From contig JAGAKN010000014.1 in assembly GCA_017625565.1 (NCBI GenBank), positions 62,001 through 126,000 of the forward strand: a stretch of DNA of 64,000 nucleotides. Reading direction: 5' to 3'. This DNA is from Clostridia bacterium (GTDB taxonomy: Bacteria; Bacillota; Clostridia; Christensenellales; Borkfalkiaceae). The stretch's first letter is position 1, and the number at the start of each line of letters is the position of its first letter. Under the pieces are notes generated by a model. The model had not been told where the DNA came from and ran no database searches. It saw nothing but the letters and a program-made list of their open reading frames with translations. Both the position numbers and the translations under genes were made by a program. Shown piece by piece: positions 18,163 to 26,209 of the stretch.

Positions 18163-18708
18163 GTGCGCATTGTCGGTGGAAAATACAGAAGTAGAATACT
18201 TGCCGATTTCGCAGGCGAAGCGGTGCGTCCGACGTCTGATCGCGTCAAGGAAAGTTTGTTCAATATCCTTTCGCTGAAAATTTACGGCGCGCGGGTTTTG
18301 GATTTGTTTTCCGGTAGCGGAGCTTTGGGCTTGGAATGTTTATCACGGGGCGCGAAAGAAGTCGTGTTTAACGACGTTGCAAAAGATAGCGTTTCGATTT
18401 TGAAAAAGAACTTAAACGCCCTGAAAATCCCTGTAAACGGCGCGGAAGCAAAAGTGCTTTGCTATGATTATCTCGCGTGCTTAGACGTGCAATACGGGCA
18501 GTTTGATTTGGTGTTTTTAGATCCGCCCTATCGGTTTGATTACGGCGGAAAAGCGCTGGAAAAGATCGCGAAAAAGGGTTTGTTGACGGAAAACGGGCTA
18601 GTCGTTTACGAACGGGATAGACCGTTTGAAGGCGAAATCGACGGCTTGGAAAAATACGACGAACGCAAGTATGGAAAGACGTATTTGACCTTTTTTAAAA
18701 GGAGTTGA
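18163..18708 (+). CDS. rsmD: 16S rRNA guanine-966 N2-methyltransferase
   Basis: RsmD methylates G966 of 16S rRNA in the assembled small subunit. The 181-residue protein begins with the typical MRIVGGKYRSR and has RPTSDRVKESLFNIL, SAM motif I VLDLFSGSGALGLECLSRGA, and the catalytic DPPY in VFLDPPYRFD. The start is GTG at 18163, with AAGGGGTGG nearby. The neighbour coaD begins five bases after its stop; rsmD-coaD is one of the most conserved bacterial gene pairs, confirming the call. Confidence 0.96.
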   Translation: MRIVGGKYRSRILADFAGEAVRPTSDRVKESLFNILSLKIYGARVLDLFSGSGALGLECLSRGAKEVVFNDVAKDSVSILKKNLNALKIPVNGAEAKVLCYDYLACLDVQYGQFDLVFLDPPYRFDYGGKALEKIAKKGLLTENGLVVYERDRPFEGEIDGLEKYDERKYGKTYLTFFKRS

Positions 18709-18713
18709 CGGCG

Positions 18714-19193
18714 ATGAAAAATAAGAGAAAATGTATATTTGCAGGGACGTTCGATCCCCCGACTTTGGGGCATAAAGCGCTTGTGGAAGATTGTTTAAAA
18801 CTCTTTGACGAAGTGGTGGTTGCGATCTTGGTAAACCCAGCAAAAACCCCGTATTTTACATTGAAACAACGCAAGGAAATGCTCGCTTTGGAGTTCGGAA
18901 ACGACAACCGAGTGCGCATAATAGAGTTTGCGGGTACGGCTACGGAGCTACTGCAAAAAGAGAATACGGTATTTTACGTACGTGGGATTCGCAACGGCGT
19001 GGATTTGGACTATGAAAACGCGAATTTTTACGCGAGTAAAAAACTCGATCCCGAATTCACGGCGGTGTATTTGCCCTGTCGACAGGAGCTTTTGCATATC
19101 AGTTCGTCAATGGTACGAAACAGCTTACAGTTTTCTACCCCGATCGACGAATACGTGTCGGACAAGGTAAAGGCGTATATAGAAAAACAATAA
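18714..19193 (+). CDS. coaD: Phosphopantetheine adenylyltransferase
   Basis: CoaD transfers AMP from ATP to 4'-phosphopantetheine, the penultimate step of coenzyme A synthesis. The 159-residue protein has the nucleotidyl-transferase motif FAGTFDPPTLGH near the N-terminus (TxGH form), YVRGIRNGVDLDYE in the middle and the second ATP motif HISSSMVR near residue 132. The frame extends to a TTG at 18705, which abuts GGAG; the ATG at 18714, nine bases after it, is preferred. The family's usual GSFDP and TNGH become GTFDP and TLGH, a conservative variation. Confidence 0.95.
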   Translation: MKNKRKCIFAGTFDPPTLGHKALVEDCLKLFDEVVVAILVNPAKTPYFTLKQRKEMLALEFGNDNRVRIIEFAGTATELLQKENTVFYVRGIRNGVDLDYENANFYASKKLDPEFTAVYLPCRQELLHISSSMVRNSLQFSTPIDEYVSDKVKAYIEKQ

Positions 19194-19243
19194 AGGGAAG
19201 AAACGGATAAAAGGATAAAGGTTAAAAAAGGAAGGACGGTAAG

Positions 19244-20266
19244 ATGTTGGAAAAACAATATTTTATTCCCGAACCCGAAGAATTTATTTCGGAATCGCCG
19301 ATGACTTCGGCATTAAAGCAAATAAAAAAAGAGCGAGATCAAGAAATCCGCGACGTTATTGCAGGTAAAAACGATAAAATGTTGGTGGTCGTAGGGCCTT
19401 GCTCTGCGCACGAACCTGCGCCGACGCTCGAATATATTTCAAGGCTTGGAAAACTCAACGAAAAACTCAAGGACAAGCTTGTGATTGTTCCGCGCGTGTA
19501 CACAAACAAACCCCGTACGAAAGGGGTGGGGTATAAGGGGATGTTTTTACAACCCGATCCCGAAGGCGCTGCGGATATCGCGCGTGGAATTCGTAGCATA
19601 CGTGCGTTGCACCTTGCCGCAATGAACGAATCGGGCTTGACGTCTGCAGATGAAATGCTCTATCCCGAAAACACGGCGTACGTAGAAGATTTGCTCTCCT
19701 ATCACGCGGTTGGCGCACGGAGTGTAGAAGACCAACTCCACCGCCAGGTTGCAAGCGGAATAGACGCTCCTGTCGGCATGAAAAACCCGATGAGCGGGAA
19801 TATTTTGGCGCTTGTCAATTCCATTTTTGCGGCGCAAAGTCCGCAAGTTTTTAAGTACAGAAATTATCAGGTAAGCTCGGGCGGTAATCCGTACGCGCAC
19901 GCGATTTTGCGCGGTGGTGTAGACGGTTCAGGGGCGGACATCCCCAACTTCCATTACGAAACGGTAATGCAACTAGAAGAAATGTACCGTGAAAGCACTT
20001 TGGAAAATCCTGCCATTATTATCGATTGCAATCATTCGAACTCTGGGAAGAAATTCCGCCAACAAATTCGGATCGCGGAAGAAGTCATGCAAAACCGTCG
20101 TTTTGACAAGGCGTTTAAAAAGATCGTCAAAGGGTTTATGATCGAGAGTTTTTTGGTGGAAGGCTCGCAAAAGCACGACGAAGTGTTCGGGAAATCAATT
20201 ACTGATCCCTGCTTAGGGTGGGAAGATACCGAACGGCTACTGTGTGAGATTGCCGAACAAGTATAA
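19244..20266 (+). CDS. aroF: 3-deoxy-7-phosphoheptulonate synthase (DAHP synthase, class I)
   Basis: First enzyme of the shikimate pathway, condensing PEP with erythrose 4-phosphate. The 340-residue sequence is of the AroF/G/H type: VVGPCSAHEPAPTLEY, PRVYTNKPRTKGVGYKG, ARSVEDQLHRQVASG, GMKNPMSGN, LRGGVDGSGAD and IIDCNHSNSGK contain the metal and substrate residues. The PRTKGVGYKG block replaces the usual PRTTVGWKG. No separate regulatory domain is fused, so feedback would act on the barrel itself, as in E. coli. It is followed 16 bases later by pheA, suggesting commitment of flux to phenylalanine. The symbol among aroF, aroG and aroH is arbitrary. Confidence 0.93.
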   Translation: MLEKQYFIPEPEEFISESPMTSALKQIKKERDQEIRDVIAGKNDKMLVVVGPCSAHEPAPTLEYISRLGKLNEKLKDKLVIVPRVYTNKPRTKGVGYKGMFLQPDPEGAADIARGIRSIRALHLAAMNESGLTSADEMLYPENTAYVEDLLSYHAVGARSVEDQLHRQVASGIDAPVGMKNPMSGNILALVNSIFAAQSPQVFKYRNYQVSSGGNPYAHAILRGGVDGSGADIPNFHYETVMQLEEMYRESTLENPAIIIDCNHSNSGKKFRQQIRIAEEVMQNRRFDKAFKKIVKGFMIESFLVEGSQKHDEVFGKSITDPCLGWEDTERLLCEIAEQV

Positions 20267-20282
20267 TAGACGGAGAGAGTAT

Positions 20283-21137
20283 ATGAAGATTGCATTTTTA
20301 GGACCGGAAGGCAGTTATTCGCATTTGGCGGCGAAAGAATTTTTAAAGACGGAAACAACGGGACAATGTGTAGCAGGGGAATGGGACGAATGCGTGCCTT
20401 TCCGCAATTTTACCGAAGTATTCAACGCCGTTGCTTGCGGTAGAGTAGATGCGGCGGCGATCCCCATTGAAAACAGTTTACAAGGTGGCGTTTTGCAAAA
20501 TTTGGACTTGTTGCAAGCGTCGGAAGATTTGTACGCCGTCAAAGAGAAAATTATCCGCATCGATCACCGTTTGGTCTACAAACAAGGGGTAAAATTCTCG
20601 GAGATCGGGCGTGTGTATTCGCATCGGCAAGCGCTTGATCAATGCGCGCAATTTCTGATGAAAGAAATGCCCTTCGCATCGCTTCGGGACGCGGAATCGA
20701 CGGGGTTTGGGCTTTCGCGGGCGACGGAAGACGACACGGGCAAGAGCGCGGCGATCGTCGGCGCACATACCGAAACATTGCGCAACGGGTTCGTGATGAG
20801 TGAAGAAAGTATTTCCGACGAGAAGAATAATTTTACCCATTTCCTTTTGGTGAAGAAAGGGGAAAATTGTTTGCCGAAAAATAGCCAACGAGTGTTTTTC
20901 TCAACCGTTTGCCCCCATCAACCGGGGAGTTTGCTGAAACTGTTAGGGGTAATCGCAAAGTACGGGATCAATATGACGAAAATTGAAAGCCGTCCCGTGC
21001 GCAATCGCCCAGGCGATTATCGGTTTTTTATCGAAGCCGATTGCGATATCGATTCTCCCGAAGTACAGGCGCTTTTGACGGAAATTCGCGAAAACACGTT
21101 AGAGTGTAAATTGCTCGGCGCGTACTGTAAAGAATAA
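20283..21137 (+). CDS. pheA: Prephenate dehydratase with ACT domain
   Basis: Converts prephenate to phenylpyruvate in phenylalanine synthesis. Residues 1-180 form the dehydratase: IAFLGPEGSYSHLAA, IPIENSLQGGV, and ESTGFGLSRA plus SAAIVGAHTE in place of the usual TRF region. Residues about 200-284 form the regulatory ACT domain with HQPGSLLKLLGVIAKYGINM and the phenylalanine-binding ESRP. The open frame runs back to 20244 inside aroF, but the ATG at 20283 has GGAGAG before it and starts at the family's normal N-terminus. No chorismate mutase is fused. The catalytic Thr-Arg-Phe triplet is not obvious in its usual form, so activity deserves a structural check. Confidence 0.9.
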   Translation: MKIAFLGPEGSYSHLAAKEFLKTETTGQCVAGEWDECVPFRNFTEVFNAVACGRVDAAAIPIENSLQGGVLQNLDLLQASEDLYAVKEKIIRIDHRLVYKQGVKFSEIGRVYSHRQALDQCAQFLMKEMPFASLRDAESTGFGLSRATEDDTGKSAAIVGAHTETLRNGFVMSEESISDEKNNFTHFLLVKKGENCLPKNSQRVFFSTVCPHQPGSLLKLLGVIAKYGINMTKIESRPVRNRPGDYRFFIEADCDIDSPEVQALLTEIRENTLECKLLGAYCKE

Positions 21138-21154
21138 GCGACGGAAAGAAAAAA

Positions 21155-22462
21155 ATGGATTTATTTGATTTTATGGGCAATGAAGAAACGGCGAAACCGC
21201 TTGCGGAGCGTATGCGTGCGAATTCCTTGGACGAGTTTATCGGTCAACGACATATCGTAGCGGACGGTTCGCTACTTCGTCGTGCGATCGCGACCGACCG
21301 CTTGGGCAGTTGTATTTTTTGGGGACCGCCGGGGTGTGGAAAAACGACGCTCGCAAACATTATTGCGCTACGGACAAACGGGGAGTTTATCAAACTCAAT
21401 GCCGTCAATGCAGGGGTGGCGGACGTAAAAAAGGCAGTGGAAACCGCGCGGGAAAATTTGAAACTTTTCGGCAAGCGTACCTATTTGTTGTTGGACGAAT
21501 GTCATCGGTTTAATAAGACGCAAAGCGATTCGCTGTTGCCTGCGATCGAACAAGGCACGATTATTTTTATCGGCTCGACAACGGAAAATCCGTATGCATC
21601 GATGACGCCTGCAATCGTTTCCCGCTGTCGGGTATTCGAATTCAAACGTTTGACGGAAGAAGATATTATAGGGGCTTTGCAAAAAGCCGTGCAAAGCAGG
21701 CACAAGGGTTTAGGTAAACAAAACGTTTCGATTGATACCGACGCTTTGGAGCATATCGCGCGTATGGCAGGCGGAGATTTGCGCTCGGCGTATAACGCGT
21801 TGGAACTTGCCTCGCTCACGACCGATCCCGACGAACACGGAAAAATTCATATCACGCTTTCCGACGCGGAACAGTCCATTCAAAGGAAAGCGCTTTCTTA
21901 TAACGAAGATACCTATTACGATTTCCTGTCGGCGTTTTGTAAATCGTTGCGCGGTAGCGATGCGAACGCGGCGCTCTATTATGCGATGCGGTTGATTGAA
22001 GGCGGTTGCGATCCGATGCTGGTGGCAAGGCGTTTGGTTGTGCATTCGGCAGAGGACGTGGGTATGGCAGATCCGCGCGCGTTGCAAATTGCGACTTCCG
22101 CAATGTACGCGCTTGAAAAAATCGGGTATCCCGAAGCAATGATTCCGCTTTCCGAAGCAATTATCTACGTTTGCGAAGCGGAAAAGAGCAACTCCGTCGT
22201 CGAAGCAATGCATACGGCGCAACGGGACGCTAGGGAAGTGCGCGACGATAACGTGCCCGCGTATTTACGGGATACGAGTTTTGGTAGCAAAGAGGACAAA
22301 GCGCAAAGCAAAGCGTATAAATATCCGCACAATTACGGTGGGTACGTGGAACAGCAATATTTGCCCGATACGCTAAAGGATCGGGTGTATTATACGCCGA
22401 ACGACCGCGGGTATGAAAAAGAAGTTTTGGAAATTCGCAAAAGGAAAGGAAAAAAACAATGA
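21155..22462 (+). CDS. rarA: Replication-associated recombination protein A (MgsA/RarA)
   Basis: AAA+ ATPase related to clamp loaders, acting at stalled or gapped replication forks. The 435-residue protein has Walker A GPPGCGKTTLA near residue 57, Walker B LLLDECHRF near residue 111, sensor I FIGSTTENP and arginine-finger region AIVSRCRVFEF. The C-terminal half holds the MgsA tetramerisation region with SYNEDTYYDFLSAFCKSLRGSD and a conserved RDAREVRDDNVPAYLRD. It starts 18 bases after pheA and shares an ATGA with nrdR. Confidence 0.95.
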   Translation: MDLFDFMGNEETAKPLAERMRANSLDEFIGQRHIVADGSLLRRAIATDRLGSCIFWGPPGCGKTTLANIIALRTNGEFIKLNAVNAGVADVKKAVETARENLKLFGKRTYLLLDECHRFNKTQSDSLLPAIEQGTIIFIGSTTENPYASMTPAIVSRCRVFEFKRLTEEDIIGALQKAVQSRHKGLGKQNVSIDTDALEHIARMAGGDLRSAYNALELASLTTDPDEHGKIHITLSDAEQSIQRKALSYNEDTYYDFLSAFCKSLRGSDANAALYYAMRLIEGGCDPMLVARRLVVHSAEDVGMADPRALQIATSAMYALEKIGYPEAMIPLSEAIIYVCEAEKSNSVVEAMHTAQRDAREVRDDNVPAYLRDTSFGSKEDKAQSKAYKYPHNYGGYVEQQYLPDTLKDRVYYTPNDRGYEKEVLEIRKRKGKKQ

Positions 22463-22926
22463 AATGTTTGTATTGTGACTGTACGGAAAGCAAGGTAATC
22501 GATTCGCGTTCTGCAGACGACGACAGAACGATCCGTCGCCGTCGGGAATGTATCGGTTGCGGTAGACGGTTTACGACCTATGAAACGATCGAAGTGACGC
22601 CTGTCTTGGTGGTCAAAAACAACGGGACTCGGCAATCGTTCAACGCTGAAAAAATCCGCAACGGGATTATTAAATCCTGCGAAAAACGCCCTGTGCCGAT
22701 GTCGGTAATCGACGACGTTGTAGCGGATATTTCCAAACAAGTTTACAATAGTATGGAAAGCGAAATTACGACGAAAGAAATCGGGGATATGGTAATGGAG
22801 CGCTTAAAGAAAGTGGACGAAGTCGCTTACGTTAGATATGCGTCCGTCTATCGCTCGTTTAAGGACCTTTCGTCGTTTATGTCCGAACTCAAGCAAATGA
22901 TGAAAGCGGATAAATCGGGGAAATAA
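22459..22926 (+). CDS. nrdR: Transcriptional repressor NrdR
   Basis: Zinc-finger and ATP-cone repressor of ribonucleotide reductase genes. The 155-residue protein starts with MKCLYCDCTESKVIDSR; the zinc ligands are the CxxC pairs at the start and in ECIGCGRRF. The ATP-cone covers about residues 49-139 (VVKNNGTRQSFNAEKI onward). The start overlaps the rarA stop by four bases. Cognate NrdR boxes could not be searched here, and no nrd gene lies in the window. Confidence 0.96.
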   Translation: MKCLYCDCTESKVIDSRSADDDRTIRRRRECIGCGRRFTTYETIEVTPVLVVKNNGTRQSFNAEKIRNGIIKSCEKRPVPMSVIDDVVADISKQVYNSMESEITTKEIGDMVMERLKKVDEVAYVRYASVYRSFKDLSSFMSELKQMMKADKSGK

Positions 22927-22931
22927 GATTG

Positions 22932-23984
22932 ATGAAAACGACCAAAAAAATAGCCGTCGGGAAGGTCGAAATCGGCGGTGGAACAAGCGTAAAAATTCAA
23001 TCGATGACGACGACGAAAACGTCGGACGTGGAAAGGACGGTGGCGCAAATTCGGGCTTTGGAGCAAGCAGGTTGCGAAATCGTCCGCGTTGCCGTTTCTG
23101 ACGAGGCGGATGCGAAAGCCGTCAAAGACGTTGTGGAAAAAATCCGCTTGCCGTTGGTAGCGGATATTCATTTTTCTCCAAAGTTGGCGGTGCAGGCGAT
23201 TGAAAACGGCGCGCATAAAGTACGGATTAACCCTGGAAATATCGGTGGGGAACAGGAAATTCGCTACGTTGCCGATTGTATCAAACGCCACGGCATTCCC
23301 GTTCGCGTCGGCGCAAATACGGGAAGCATTGAAAAACACTTTTTTGAAAAATACGGCAGAAGTGAACAGGCACTAGTGGAAAGCGCGCTGTATAACGTAT
23401 CGATTTTGGAGCGCTACGGCATTGACGATATCGTGATTTCGGTAAAGGCGTCGGACGTAAAATTGACGGTGAACGCGTACACGGTACTCTCTTCTCGTAC
23501 GGAATATCCCTTACACGTCGGGGTGACGGAAGCGGGTACGACGGAGGCAGGAATTGTCAAAAGCTCGGTTGGGATCGGTAGTTTGCTGTTAAACGGGATC
23601 GGAGATACCATTCGGGTGTCGCTCACGGACGATCCTGTGAAAGAAGTCTACGCGGCAAAGCATATTTTGCAGGCTTGTGGCTTGGACGAGAACTACGTAG
23701 AAGTCGTGGCTTGTCCGACGTGCGGACGTTGCGCTTGGGAGAGTATGTCGCTTGCAAACAAGGTGACGGAGTTCGTGCGTCCGTATAAAAAACGTGCGAA
23801 AATCGCGGTCATGGGTTGTATCGTCAACGGACCGGGCGAAGCGAAGGATGCCGATCTTGGGATTGCCGGTGGCGTTGGGAGCTGTGTATTGTTTAAGAAA
23901 GGTCAGCCGTATAAAAAGGTGTCGGTGGAAGATGCGGAAAAAGAATTATTCCAGGAGATAAGGTTGTTGTTAGATGGCGAATAG
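22932..23984 (+). CDS. ispG: 4-hydroxy-3-methylbut-2-en-1-yl diphosphate synthase (IspG/GcpE)
   Basis: Iron-sulphur enzyme of the MEP isoprenoid pathway. The 350-residue protein begins VGKVEIGGGTSVKIQSMTTT-like, has DIHFSPKLAVQAIE and KVRINPGNIG in the TIM barrel. The three [4Fe-4S] cysteines are in CPTCGRC (first and last) and MGCIVNGPGEAKDADLG. TTG at 22929 and ATG at 22932 are adjacent; I take the ATG. The distance from nrdR is five bases. The gene overlaps the PolC-like gene by 11 bases; in related Clostridia ispG directly precedes full-length polC. Confidence 0.96.
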   Translation: MKTTKKIAVGKVEIGGGTSVKIQSMTTTKTSDVERTVAQIRALEQAGCEIVRVAVSDEADAKAVKDVVEKIRLPLVADIHFSPKLAVQAIENGAHKVRINPGNIGGEQEIRYVADCIKRHGIPVRVGANTGSIEKHFFEKYGRSEQALVESALYNVSILERYGIDDIVISVKASDVKLTVNAYTVLSSRTEYPLHVGVTEAGTTEAGIVKSSVGIGSLLLNGIGDTIRVSLTDDPVKEVYAAKHILQACGLDENYVEVVACPTCGRCAWESMSLANKVTEFVRPYKKRAKIAVMGCIVNGPGEAKDADLGIAGGVGSCVLFKKGQPYKKVSVEDAEKELFQEIRLLLDGE

Positions 23985-25551
23985 GATTGAAGAATATTTG
24001 GCGGAAATCCGCGCGTTAAGCGGATTAAAAAACGCGATTTTGCGTGGGATTACGGTGTCGAAACGGGAGCACTCGGCAGAGTTTACCCTGATTACGGACA
24101 AGACGTATTCTGCTCGGGAAGAAACGGAAGCAAAAGAAATTTGCGAAAAGTACTTACCCGACGGGTTTTCCGCGCGCGTAAAAATCGTCAAACGCGTTCC
24201 TGACGAAGAAACGTTAAAAGGACAGATCTATGCGTACGTTAAACGAGCCTTTCCGGCAGCGTCTGCTTTTTTGGATGAAGAGGGAATTGAAGTGGAAATG
24301 CTCTCTAGCGGTGCGAATTTTTACGTAAAAATCGCTTCGGGGGAACAGTCCCTATTCCAAGCAGGGAATATTCTCGACGAGATTAGCAGGTATTTGTCGA
24401 GTATTTTTTGCGGTGCGTTTTACGGGAACGTGCGTATTGTGGAAAAGGCAGAGCCCGACGCGTCGCTGTTAGACGAATTACCCGAAGATCGGGAAGAAAC
24501 GGTTGCGCTGGAAATCCGTCGTTTCCCGATTTGCAATTATCAAAAAATCGACGGCGTGGACGAGCTGATGGATACGGCGGTGTATATTGCCGATTGTTAT
24601 AACGTGGAAGGAACGTACGCCGTTTGCGGTCGGATTACCTATATCGAAGAAATTTCCTATACAAAACATAACGAGCAAACGGGGATGGACGTAGAAAAAA
24701 CACGGTTTTCCGTATCGCTCACGGACGAAACGGGGGTTTTGCGCACGACGTATTTCCCGAAGAAAGCGACGCTGGAAAAAATCCGCGCTTTGAAAGCGGG
24801 GGATTGGATTATGATCGTCGGTTCGAACGAAGAATATAAGGGTTCGACGTCTTTTAAGGCGACGAAAATCAATTACGGTACTCCCCCGGAAGGTTTCGTT
24901 CCCGCGCCCAAACAAGGCAGGCCCGTGCCGAAATTTTATCATACCGTTTTTCCCGAACCTTACGTCGATTATACGCAAGCTGGATTTTTCGAGAATTTGG
25001 ACAAACCCGACGATTTAAAAAATCACGTATTCGTCGTGTTCGATTTGGAAACGACGGGCTTAAACAACAACCCTGCGATGGGGAGAATGGATAAGATTAT
25101 TGAAATCGGCGCGGTGAAAATAGTCAACGGTGAAATTACGGAAAAATTCTCTTCGTTCGTAGCTTGCAAGGAGAAATTGTCGGAAGAAATTATTAAGTTA
25201 ACGGGGATTACCGACGCCGATTTGGTCGGCGCGCCCGAAATTGAAAAAGTCATCGCTGATTTCTATAAATTCACGGACGGGGCGATACTCGTCGGGCATA
25301 ACGTCACGTTCGACTACCGTTTCGTGCAGTATTACGGCGAACAGTACGGGTATATGTTCGAGAAAAAGCAGTTTGACACGCTCGCGCTCGCGCAAGAACT
25401 TTTACGGGGAATGTTGCCGAATTACAAGCTGAATACCGTTGCGGATTATTACGGGTTCACTTTTAATCATCACCGCGCATTCGACGATGCTTGCGTGACG
25501 GCGAAAGTGTTTACCGAGCTAACAAAAGCAAGAAAAACACTACCTTTTTAA
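23974..25551 (+). CDS. PolC-derived protein: N-terminal, OB and DEDDh exonuclease domains, no polymerase
   Basis: The 525-residue protein resembles the front of PolC, the replicative polymerase of Firmicutes. Residues 1-200 look like the PolC N-terminal region, about 205-310 like its OB fold (YAVCGRITYIEEISY through SFKATKINYG), and about 345-520 form a DEDDh 3'-5' exonuclease. The exonuclease residues are all present: VFDLETTG, IIEIGAVKI, GHNVTFDYRF and HRAFDDACVT. The PHP halves that normally flank the exonuclease and the whole polymerase module are absent, and the frame stops cleanly with rimP only 146 bases later. The position between ispG and rimP-nusA is where full polC sits in relatives. 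It is probably a functional exonuclease; pseudogene decay is unlikely given the intact catalytic residues. Confidence 0.85.
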   Translation: MANRIEEYLAEIRALSGLKNAILRGITVSKREHSAEFTLITDKTYSAREETEAKEICEKYLPDGFSARVKIVKRVPDEETLKGQIYAYVKRAFPAASAFLDEEGIEVEMLSSGANFYVKIASGEQSLFQAGNILDEISRYLSSIFCGAFYGNVRIVEKAEPDASLLDELPEDREETVALEIRRFPICNYQKIDGVDELMDTAVYIADCYNVEGTYAVCGRITYIEEISYTKHNEQTGMDVEKTRFSVSLTDETGVLRTTYFPKKATLEKIRALKAGDWIMIVGSNEEYKGSTSFKATKINYGTPPEGFVPAPKQGRPVPKFYHTVFPEPYVDYTQAGFFENLDKPDDLKNHVFVVFDLETTGLNNNPAMGRMDKIIEIGAVKIVNGEITEKFSSFVACKEKLSEEIIKLTGITDADLVGAPEIEKVIADFYKFTDGAILVGHNVTFDYRFVQYYGEQYGYMFEKKQFDTLALAQELLRGMLPNYKLNTVADYYGFTFNHHRAFDDACVTAKVFTELTKARKTLPF

Positions 25552-25591
25552 CGTGCGCGCGTAAAAAAATGCGCGAAATGCCGTTAAACGC

Positions 25592-25620
25592 TTGCCAAAG
25601 CCGAAAAAAGATGGTATAAT
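25592..25620 (+). promoter_or_regulatory. Strong promoter of the rimP-nusA-infB operon
   Basis: TTGCCA at 25592-25597, 17-base spacer, then TATAAT at 25615-25620 with the extended -10 TGG immediately before it. Transcription should begin near 25627, giving a leader of about 70 bases that contains a perfect hairpin. Confidence 0.9.
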
Positions 25621-25648
25621 ATGGGTACTTAATAGTTCAGTAATGGAT

Positions 25649-25677
25649 ATTGAGAGTGGTTTTGCGCCACTCTCAAT
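25649..25677 (+). promoter_or_regulatory. Leader hairpin upstream of rimP
   Basis: ATTGAGAGTGG (25649-25659) pairs perfectly with CCACTCTCAAT (25667-25677) around a seven-base loop. No T-run follows, so it is not a terminator; the GGGGG ribosome-binding site of rimP begins ten bases downstream. It may stabilise the transcript or be an autoregulatory site. Confidence 0.7.
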
Positions 25678-25697
25678 ACGCTTATTGGGGGTATTTT

Positions 25698-26171
25698 ATG
25701 AAAGTAAAATCCATACAGGAAATACAAACGGCGTTGCAACCGATTGCGGATGCAATGGACGTTGAAATCGTTGAAATCGAGTTCAAGCAAGGTAAATCCC
25801 CTGCACTTACCGTATATATCGATACGGAAAGCGGGGTGGATTTGAATACTTGCGAAAAATTCCACCGCGCGATCGATCCCGTGCTCGACGACGTCGATCC
25901 GACGTTTGGAGAAGCGTACACGCTTAACGTATCCAGCCCGGGGTTGGATAGACCGTTAAAGACGGATCGGGATTTCCAAAAACGCTTGGGGGAGAAAGTG
26001 GAAATCAAGCTTTTTGCTCCCTTCCAAGGCAAAAAGTTTTTCGAAGCGGTATTGAAAGGGTTTGATGAGCATTGCATCACGGTAGAAAGTTCGGATGGGG
26101 AATGGAAACTCGAACGGGCGAAGATTGCGAAAATTTGCAGGGCGATCGATTTCGACGCGTTGCTGAAATAA
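25698..26171 (+). CDS. rimP: Ribosome maturation factor RimP
   Basis: RimP assists 30S subunit maturation. The 157-residue protein has the N-terminal alpha-beta domain with VEIVEIEFKQGKSPALTVYID and DLNTCEKFHRAIDPVLD, the LNVSSPGLDRPL signature, and a C-terminal SH3-like barrel. The frame is open back to 25650, but the ATG at 25698 has GGGGG eight bases before it, and the upstream frame runs through the leader hairpin. It is the first gene of the canonical rimP-nusA-ylxR-ylxQ-infB-rbfA operon, 38 bases from nusA. Confidence 0.95.
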   Translation: MKVKSIQEIQTALQPIADAMDVEIVEIEFKQGKSPALTVYIDTESGVDLNTCEKFHRAIDPVLDDVDPTFGEAYTLNVSSPGLDRPLKTDRDFQKRLGEKVEIKLFAPFQGKKFFEAVLKGFDEHCITVESSDGEWKLERAKIAKICRAIDFDALLK

Positions 26172-26209
26172 AAAATCATATTACGAAAATACATTAGGAG
26201 AGTATAACT

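Noticed and set aside
25552..25697. Possible remains of the polymerase half of polC after the exonuclease domain
   Set aside because: Only 146 bases separate the genes, occupied by promoter and leader hairpin; no polymerase-like peptide appears in any frame.
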